This document shows positions 59,102-64,000 of a DNA stretch of 64,000 bases, piece by piece. Both the position numbers and the translations under genes were made by a program. Position 1 is the first letter of the stretch; the number at the start of each line of letters is the position of its first letter. The notes under the pieces are model-generated. The model was not told where the DNA came from. It searched no databases and saw only the letters and a program-made list of their open reading frames with translations. The DNA is from CAIWHR01 sp963726775 (lineage in GTDB: Bacteria; Pseudomonadota; Gammaproteobacteria; Burkholderiales; Casimicrobiaceae): contig CAVSDL010000007.1 in NCBI GenBank assembly GCA_963726775.1, forward strand, positions 1 to 64,000. Reading direction: 5' to 3'.

Positions 59102-59490
59102 TCAGCGATCTCCCTCGTGACCGGTACAACATCGCCGCAGTCGGCATGCGTCGTGCAGTCGTATCTCGCGGACAGCACCGCCGGCTGCGCTGCGTAGTAG
59201 GCGGCGAGATTCTCGATGTCGTCCTTCGACAGCGTCGCGACAAAGCCCGCCATGATCGGGTTCTTGCGCTGGCCCGACTTGTAGTCGCGCAGCGCCTTGG
59301 CGAGGTAGTCGCGGTGCTGGCCCGCGAGCTTCGGAAAATCGGCCGTCGGACTGTTGCCGTCGTCGCCGTGGCATGCGGCGCAGACTTCCTTGGCCTTCGC
59401 CTTTCCGGCGTCGACGTTGGCCGCTTGCGCGCCCACGGCGAACGCCATCGAGGCTGCCATCGCAATCGAGATAAGGAATGACTTGCCCAT
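59102..59490 (-). CDS. Small class I cytochrome c
   Basis: ATG 59490, overlapping the stop of the preceding cytochrome (TAATG). Signal peptide MGKSFLISIAMAASMAFAVG with cleavage near AQAAN, heme site KAKEVCAACHGDDGNS and the axial-methionine region RKNPIMAGFVATLSKDDIEN, then AAYYAAQPAVL. The C-terminal end is uncertain: the heme frame lacks a nearby stop, so a shift near 59150 is assumed, ending at 59102. Periplasmic electron carrier of the c4/c553 kind. Confidence 0.8.
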
Positions 59491-59852
59491 TATTTCACCG
59501 CCGTTGCAAGGCCGGTCTGCGCGTAGTACGCCGCGACGTCGGCCATGTCCTTGTCCGACAGCGATGCGGCGATCGCGCGCATCGACGGGTGGCTGCGCTC
59601 GCCGCCCTTGTATGCCTGCAGCGCCTTGACGAGGTACGCTTCGTGCTGGCCCGCGATCTTCGGCACCTTGTAGACCTCGGGATACGCCGTGCGCCAGCCT
59701 TCGATGCCGTGGCAACCCTGACACATCTGAACCTTGTCGCGGCCCTTGGCGGGGTCGCCGATGCTCGCGCCCTGCGCCAATGCGGCGGTCGACATCGCCG
59801 CGGCGGCAAGCGCCAGCGTGACGTCCCGGATGAAATGAGTCGGGTGGATCAT
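59490..59852 (-). CDS. Small class I cytochrome c
   Basis: 120 residues, ATG 59852. Signal peptide DVTLALAAAAMSTAALAQ, heme site DKVQMCQGCHGIEGW, axial Met in RSHPSMRAIAASLSDKDMAD and the end AAYYAQTGLATAVK. Intact, and translationally coupled to the next cytochrome gene. The two single-heme proteins together resemble the halves of a di-heme cytochrome c4 and may interact in the periplasm. Confidence 0.88.
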   Translation of the reverse strand: MIHPTHFIRDVTLALAAAAMSTAALAQGASIGDPAKGRDKVQMCQGCHGIEGWRTAYPEVYKVPKIAGQHEAYLVKALQAYKGGERSHPSMRAIAASLSDKDMADVAAYYAQTGLATAVK

Positions 59853-60057
59853 GGATCAATTCCGGCCGATGAGATCGGGGCAGGTGACGCAGCCGCGTCG
59901 CGGAGCGGAAAAAGCCCCGCAATTCTAGGGGTTGCGTTCCTACCGGTCAATCGGCGGATGGCTTCAACGGCGGGCGAACTCGGCAGCCCGCGAATGCCGA
60001 TCGACGCGTCGTCGTAATGCAATGCCGCGGCGCCCCAAGGTCGACGCGACGGAACGA

Positions 60058-60381
60058 TCACTTCTCGAGGTATTGCTTTTTGTCCTTGACGCCCTTCCAC
60101 TCGTCGGCGTCGGCAGGCGCGGGTTTGCGCTCGATGATGGGCTTCCACACCTTGGCGAGCTCGGCGTTGATCGCCGTGAATTGCTTCTGGTCCTCCGGAA
60201 CGTCGTCTTCGGCGAAAATCGCCTCGACCGGGCACTCCGCGACACACAGAGTGCAATCGATGCACTCGTCGGGATCGATGACCAGAAAATTGGGGCCCTC
60301 GCGAAAGCAGTCGACCGGGCAGACGTCGACGCAATCGGTGTATTTGCAGCGAATGCAACTCTCGGTGACGACGTAGGTCAT
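60058..60381 (-). CDS. fdxA: 7Fe ferredoxin FdxA
   Basis: 107 residues from ATG 60381 (the frame opens 16 codons earlier, without conserved sequence). Two clusters: TESCIRCKYTDCVDVCPVDC near the N-terminus for the 3Fe-4S and part of the 4Fe-4S sites, and DPDECIDCTLCVAECPVEAI. The C-terminal extension KVWKPIIERKPAPADADEW is typical of Azotobacter FdI-type ferredoxins. Cytoplasmic low-potential electron carrier. It is divergent from trxA. Confidence 0.92.
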   Translation of the reverse strand: MTYVVTESCIRCKYTDCVDVCPVDCFREGPNFLVIDPDECIDCTLCVAECPVEAIFAEDDVPEDQKQFTAINAELAKVWKPIIERKPAPADADEWKGVKDKKQYLEK

Positions 60382-60467
60382 GCGCGGGGTCCGGCCGGAA
60401 AACGTTGATTTTACCAAAACGAGCCCCAAGCTTCAGATCCGGGGCTGCGGCACGGCAGCGCGCGCTG

Positions 60468-60528
60468 GCACCCGTGGGTGCTTGCGCCCCTCGGGTGCTT
60501 GCACCCCGTGGGTGCTTGCACCGGCCAG
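60468..60528 (+). repeat. Short tandem repeat upstream of trxA
   Basis: Three near-copies of GGGTGCTTGC separated by about 20 bases, each next to CACCC-type complements, so the array can also fold into alternative hairpins (for example GCACCC/GGGTGC). It lies between fdxA and trxA. Confidence 0.65.
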
Positions 60529-60623
60529 AAGGTTGGGCTACCGTAGTTTCCTATGCGATTCGAGAGACCGGCCACCGATAACGCCGACGGCCCGGAATCT
60601 CCTGCGCCCTCCACGAGGAACCC

Positions 60624-60950
60624 ATGACCGAAAACATCAAATATGTCTCCGACGCGACGTTCGACAAGGAGGTCCTGCAATCCCCGATGCCCGTGCTGGT
60701 CGATTATTGGGCCGAATGGTGCGGCCCCTGCAAGATGATCGCGCCCGCGCTGGAGGATATCGCCAAGGACTACGCCGGCAGGCTGACGGTAGCGAAACTC
60801 GATATCGACGCCAATCCGGGTACGACCAGCCAGTTCGGAATCCGCGGAATTCCAACGTTGATTCTTTTCAAGGGCGGAAAGGCCCATGCGCAGAAGGTCG
60901 GCGCGTTGTCGAAGTCGCAGCTGACGGCCTTTGTTGACAGCAACCTCTGA
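60624..60950 (+). CDS. trxA: Thioredoxin 1
   Basis: 108 residues from ATG 60624. Active site EWCGPCKMIAPAL (Cys33, Cys36), buried Asp in VLVDYWAEW, cis-Pro loop FGIRGIPTLILFKGGK and KVGALSKSQL. Length and motifs are standard. Cytoplasmic disulfide reductase. It is followed by rho after a structured gap, the trxA-rho order being common in proteobacteria. Intact. Confidence 0.96.
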   Translation: MTENIKYVSDATFDKEVLQSPMPVLVDYWAEWCGPCKMIAPALEDIAKDYAGRLTVAKLDIDANPGTTSQFGIRGIPTLILFKGGKAHAQKVGALSKSQLTAFVDSNL

Positions 60951-61142
60951 ACCCGCTAACCTGATTTTCATGCACGCGGCGCCCCCCGGTCTCTCCGGGG
61001 CGGTCCCGCAACAAGATCGACGGCGCCGCCTGACGCATCCGGGCGCCTTCCCGGGTTTCTTCCCGGGCGCCACTTCCCCGAGTCCCACGCCGCGGCGATC
61101 AATCGCCCATCCGGCCGTCCCCCGCCCTTTTCGCGCGTACCC
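60951..61142 (+). promoter_or_regulatory. Structured leader of rho
   Basis: This 192-base gap holds GC-rich inverted repeats, notably CCCCGG/CCGGGG around 60984-61000 and GGGCGCC/GGCGCC-type arms around 61041-61072. No T-run follows, so a simple terminator is not evident. It could be a Rho-autoregulatory leader; this is inference. Confidence 0.4.
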
Positions 61143-62402
61143 ATGCACCTGTCCGAACTGAAATCCAAGCCGGTCACCGAGCTCGTCGAGATCGCCAACA
61201 CCAACGAGCTCGAGGGCGCCAACCGGATGCGCAAGCACGACCTCATCTTCGCGATGCTGAAGCAGCAGGCGAAGAAGGGGGAGAGCATTTTCGGGGACGG
61301 CACGCTCGAGGTCCTGCCGGACGGCTTCGGTTTCCTGCGCTCGCCCGACACGAGCTATCTCGCCGGCACCGACGACATCTACATCTCGCCGTCGCAGATC
61401 CGCCGCTTCAACCTGCACACCGGCGACACGATCGAGGGCGAGATCCGCACCCCGAAGGACGGCGAGCGCTACTTTGCCCTGGTCAAGGTGGACAAGGTCA
61501 ACGGCGAACCGCCGGAGAACGCCAAGTCGAAAATCCTGTTCGAAAACCTGACGCCGCTGTTTCCGGACGAGCCAATGGTGCTCGAGCGCGACATCAAGGC
61601 GGAGGAAAACATCACCGGCCGCATCATCGACATCGTCGCGCCAATCGGCAAGGGACAGCGCGGGCTGCTGGTGTCGTCGCCGAAGTCCGGCAAGACGGTG
61701 ATGCTGCAGCACGTGGCGCATTCGATCGCCGCCAACCACCCGGACGTCGTGCTGATCGTGCTGCTGATCGACGAGCGGCCCGAGGAAGTGACGGAAATGC
61801 AGCGATCGGTCCGCGGCGAGGTGGTGTCCTCGACATTCGATGAACCCGCCACGCGCCACGTGCAGGTCGCGGAAATGGTAATCGAGAAGGCGAAGCGCCT
61901 GGTCGAGCACAAGAAGGACGTCGTGATCCTGCTCGATTCGATCACCCGCCTCGCCCGCGCGTACAACACGGTCGTGCCGGCGTCGGGGAAGGTGCTGACC
62001 GGCGGCGTCGATGCCAATGCCCTGCAGCGGCCGAAGCGCTTTTTCGGCGCCGCGCGGAACATCGAGGAAGGCGGCTCGCTGACCATCATCGCCACCGCGC
62101 TGATCGACACGGGATCGCGGATGGACGACGTGATCTACGAGGAATTCAAAGGCACCGGCAACATGGAAATCCATCTCGACCGGCGAATGGCCGAGAAGCG
62201 GATCTACCCGGCGATCAACGTCAACCGGTCCGGCACGCGCCGCGAGGAACTGTTGCTGAAGCCCGAAATCCTCCAGAAGGTCTGGGTGCTGCGCAAGCTG
62301 CTCTACCCGATGGACGAACTCGAAGCCACCGAGTTCCTGGTGGACAAGGTCAAGCAGACCAAGACGAACGCGGAGTTCTTCGACTCGATGCGCCGAGGCT
62401 GA
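61143..62402 (+). CDS. rho: Transcription termination factor Rho
   Basis: 419 residues from ATG 61143, intact. N-terminal helical domain and RNA-binding cold-shock-like domain (SIFGDGTLEVLPDGFGFLRS, GTDDIYISPSQIRRFNLHTG), Walker A SSPKSGKTVMLQH (Lys184), Walker B DVVILLDSITRLARAYN, Q-loop and R-loop region GKVLTGGVDANALQRPKRFF. Hexameric RNA-dependent ATPase for factor-dependent termination. Its last 27 bases are repeated 145 bases downstream. Confidence 0.97.
   Translation: MHLSELKSKPVTELVEIANTNELEGANRMRKHDLIFAMLKQQAKKGESIFGDGTLEVLPDGFGFLRSPDTSYLAGTDDIYISPSQIRRFNLHTGDTIEGEIRTPKDGERYFALVKVDKVNGEPPENAKSKILFENLTPLFPDEPMVLERDIKAEENITGRIIDIVAPIGKGQRGLLVSSPKSGKTVMLQHVAHSIAANHPDVVLIVLLIDERPEEVTEMQRSVRGEVVSSTFDEPATRHVQVAEMVIEKAKRLVEHKKDVVILLDSITRLARAYNTVVPASGKVLTGGVDANALQRPKRFFGAARNIEEGGSLTIIATALIDTGSRMDDVIYEEFKGTGNMEIHLDRRMAEKRIYPAINVNRSGTRREELLLKPEILQKVWVLRKLLYPMDELEATEFLVDKVKQTKTNAEFFDSMRRG
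62374..62400 (+). repeat. 27-bp direct repeat, copy in rho 3' end
   Basis: Encodes the last residues of Rho (EFFDSMRRG). It is repeated exactly at 62519-62545. Confidence 0.9.
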
Positions 62403-62796
62403 CGTTTTCGTCTCGCGTACTTCGACCCGACGTCGCGTTTGAACTCCGGCATCCGCCTCCAGGGTCGCATCCCCGAGCACACCCCGCTCGGGGCCCCTGC
62501 TCCTCCTTCCGGCGTCGCAGTTCTTCGACTCGATGCGCCGAGGCTAAGCCTTTCGCGTCGCGCGCTTCGCAATCTCTCGTTGCAAGCTACTGTTCTGCAA
62601 TGGCTTTATGAACAGGGCGCCCGTCCTTGAACGACGGCCGATATTGCATTGCAGCGCAGGAAACGGCATACTTGATGTTTTGCTGCGTCGGACGCCTTGC
62701 TTTCGACGACGTCGCCACCATTTGCGGCTACAGCGGTTCCGGCGCACCCCTGCGGGCAATCGAGCCCCGGTGCGTAGACCGCGGAAAGAGGGTCCC
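62403..62796. other. rho-rpmE intergenic region with duplication and hairpin
   Basis: About 390 bases. It contains a hairpin CCCCGAGC/GCTCGGGG (62471-62493), a duplicate of the rho 3' end (62519-62545) and then sequence without a convincing gene up to the ribosome-binding site of rpmE. I see no tRNA or coding frame with natural composition. Confidence 0.6.
62519..62545 (+). repeat. 27-bp direct repeat, duplicate downstream of rho
   Basis: Identical to 62374-62400 and followed by TAA, so it reads as a second pseudo-end of rho. Probably a relic of a segmental duplication or of an element insertion. Confidence 0.9.
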
Positions 62797-63036
62797 ATGA
62801 AAGCTGACATTCACCCGAAATACGGCGAGATCCAGGTCACCTGCAGCTGCGGGAACACGTTCGCGACCCGCTCGACCGTCGTGAAGGCGCTGCACGTGGA
62901 AGTGTGCTCGGCATGCCACCCGTTCTATACCGGGAAGCAGAAAGTGATGGATACCGCGGGGCGCATCGACAAGTTTCGCCAGCGGTACGGGTCGAAGGGC
63001 GCCGCGGCCAAGGACGCCGTGCCCGCAAAGCCCTGA
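62797..63036 (+). CDS. rpmE: 50S ribosomal protein L31
   Basis: 79 residues from ATG 62797 with AAAGAGGG 10 bases upstream. MKADIHPKYGEIQVTCSCGN and VEVCSACHPFYTGKQKVMDT contain the zinc-binding Cys16, Cys18, Cys37 and Cys40 of the C+ form, so the cell may swap it for a Cys-free paralogue under zinc shortage. Part of the large subunit central protuberance. Followed by a strong terminator. Confidence 0.96.
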   Translation: MKADIHPKYGEIQVTCSCGNTFATRSTVVKALHVEVCSACHPFYTGKQKVMDTAGRIDKFRQRYGSKGAAAKDAVPAKP

Positions 63037-63096
63037 CCGGGATCTCCGAAACGAGCGACAATGCGCGGGTAAGCCCTGCTCGGCGCCACGCACGGG

Positions 63097-63121
63097 AAAA
63101 GGCAGCTTCGGCTGCCTTTTT
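63097..63121 (+). terminator. Intrinsic terminator after rpmE
   Basis: AAAAGGCAGC, loop TTCG, GCTGCCTTTT and a further T. The UUCG tetraloop and U-run make this a strong factor-independent terminator. Confidence 0.95.
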
Positions 63122-63172
63122 CCTTTCCGCGCCGAGGCGCCAGCGCCCAACCGGTAACGCTTCGTTCACCTC

Positions 63173-64000
63173 ATGGCCCGCCCCGCACCCACGAATGACG
63201 CCGGCGACGCCGACCCGACGCTGAGCCCGTCGGGTCCGTTTCGCGCGCTGAAACAGTTCGGCCTCATCGTGCTGTGCGGCGCATGGGTGATGCTGGGCCT
63301 TGTCGGACACGATCCGTGGAAGACCGACGACGCCACGGCGTTCGGCATCGCCTACGAGATGATCCAGCGTGGCGATGTGCTCGCGCCGCATCTCGCGGGT
63401 GAGGCACTCGTCGATCGGCCTCCGCTGGTCTATGCAGCGGCGGCGTTGTCGGGATATCTGTTGTCGGGCCTGATGCCCGTTTACGACGCGACGCGGATCG
63501 CGGCCGGCGCACTGCTCGGGCTGACGTTGCTCATGCTCGCGTTGACGGCGAGGGAGCTGTTCGGGCGCGCCTACCGCTGGATGCCGGTGCTGCTGTTCGT
63601 GGGGTCGGTCGGCCTCTGGGACCGTGCGCACCAGTTGTCGCCGGATCTCGGATTGCTGCTCGGCATCGCGGTGTCGCTGTACGGCTTTTCGCTGGCATTG
63701 CGACGTCCCGTGGCCGGCGGTGCCATGCTGGGGCTGGGTGCCGCCGTGGCATTCCTGTCCCGCGGCGTCATGGGTCCGTTGTGGCTGGTGCTCACCGCGG
63801 CGGCACTCCCGGCCGCCTTTTCGGCCTGGCGGACGCGCAGCCATGCCATCTCGCTCACCACCGCCGTCATCGTGGCGCTCCCGCCGGCATGCGCGTGGCC
63901 GCTCGCGCTCGCCGCTCGCGCTCCGGACCAATCGTCCGCGTGGTGGGCCGCGCAGTCCATCGGCGAATGGTTCGGCCCCATCGCATCGAACGCCTCGAGC
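63173..64000 (+). CDS. GT39/ArnT-like membrane glycosyltransferase (N-terminal part)
   Basis: Open from ATG 63173 to the window edge (276 residues seen). After a short cytoplasmic tail comes the first helix (FGLIVLCGAWVMLGLV) and the signature periplasmic loop GHDPWKTDDATAFGIAYEMI with the acidic residues expected for GT-C enzymes, then LAGEALVDRPPLVYAAAALS and many helices (ALLGLTLLMLALTARELFGR). These features match the family that transfers sugars such as aminoarabinose from polyprenyl phosphate. The C-terminal half and stop are not in the window. Confidence 0.85.
   Translation, partial: MARPAPTNDAGDADPTLSPSGPFRALKQFGLIVLCGAWVMLGLVGHDPWKTDDATAFGIAYEMIQRGDVLAPHLAGEALVDRPPLVYAAAALSGYLLSGLMPVYDATRIAAGALLGLTLLMLALTARELFGRAYRWMPVLLFVGSVGLWDRAHQLSPDLGLLLGIAVSLYGFSLALRRPVAGGAMLGLGAAVAFLSRGVMGPLWLVLTAAALPAAFSAWRTRSHAISLTTAVIVALPPACAWPLALAARAPDQSSAWWAAQSIGEWFGPIASNASS

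Noticed and set aside
60468..60528. CRISPR array
   Set aside because: Units are about 10 bases with about 10-base spacers, only three copies and no cas genes; the size is wrong for CRISPR.

Overview
The window is a GC-rich bacterial chromosome segment that I read as betaproteobacterial. The evidence is an exopolysaccharide (EPS) locus of the exosortase A (XrtA)/PEP-CTERM type with the regulators PrsK and PrsR and the TPR lipoprotein PrsT, three PEP-CTERM proteins, a REP-like intergenic repeat of the kind I recall from Burkholderiales-like genomes, and a typical proteobacterial housekeeping block (purT, serB, rnr, trxA, rho, rpmE, fdxA). No exosortase gene is visible here, so it must lie elsewhere.

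Layout. 1-8 kb (minus): EPS export and decoration genes: heparinase II/III-like protein, class I methyltransferases, a GT4 glycosyltransferase, a Wzx-type flippase and a periplasmic TPR protein. 8.5-15.5 kb (minus) plus 15.9-17.9 kb (plus): a divergent 'XrtA-associated' chemistry module made of an asparagine-synthase-like protein, PLP decarboxylase, AMP-forming acyl ligase, FemAB-like transferase, DegT-type aminotransferase, acyl carrier protein and two alpha/beta hydrolases. 17.9-22.9 kb (plus): GT4 glycosyltransferase, beta-helix protein and an O-antigen-polymerase-like protein. 22.9-23.8 kb: long non-coding leader with promoter and palindrome. 23.8-34.3 kb (plus): initiating sugar transferase, prsK, prsR, prsT, a nucleotide-sugar 6-dehydrogenase and a C4 epimerase. 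34.3-41.3 kb: trypsin-like protease, tRNA-Leu, rnr, purT, serB, a Bax-inhibitor-1 family gene and tRNA-Ser. 41.4-47.6 kb: VapBC-type toxin-antitoxin pair, transposase remnants around a PEP-CTERM serine protease, two further PEP-CTERM proteins and a methyltransferase with regulatory domain. 47.7-59 kb: GspE-type ATPase, DsrE-like protein, pncB, MFS transporter, corA, CDF transporter, acyltransferase, rsxB, TPR protein, nth and DUF1841, nearly all broken by small frameshifts. 59-64 kb: two small cytochromes c, fdxA, trxA, rho, rpmE and the start of a GT39-like membrane glycosyltransferase.

How it fits together. The sugar transferase would start an undecaprenyl-linked repeat unit. The dehydrogenase and epimerase would supply an N-acetyl-hexosaminuronic acid, the GT4 enzymes extend it, the methyltransferases and the carrier-protein module decorate it, the flippase exports it and the polymerase joins it. 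PrsK/PrsR, a two-component system with a sigma-54-dependent regulator, would control the PEP-CTERM proteins. A GG-N10-GC promoter candidate precedes the first PEP-CTERM gene.

Caution. Many conserved genes are split by one-base indels, thinly across 1-46 kb and very densely across 47.7-59 kb. I treat these as probable sequencing errors, so coordinates inside those genes join several frames and are approximate.
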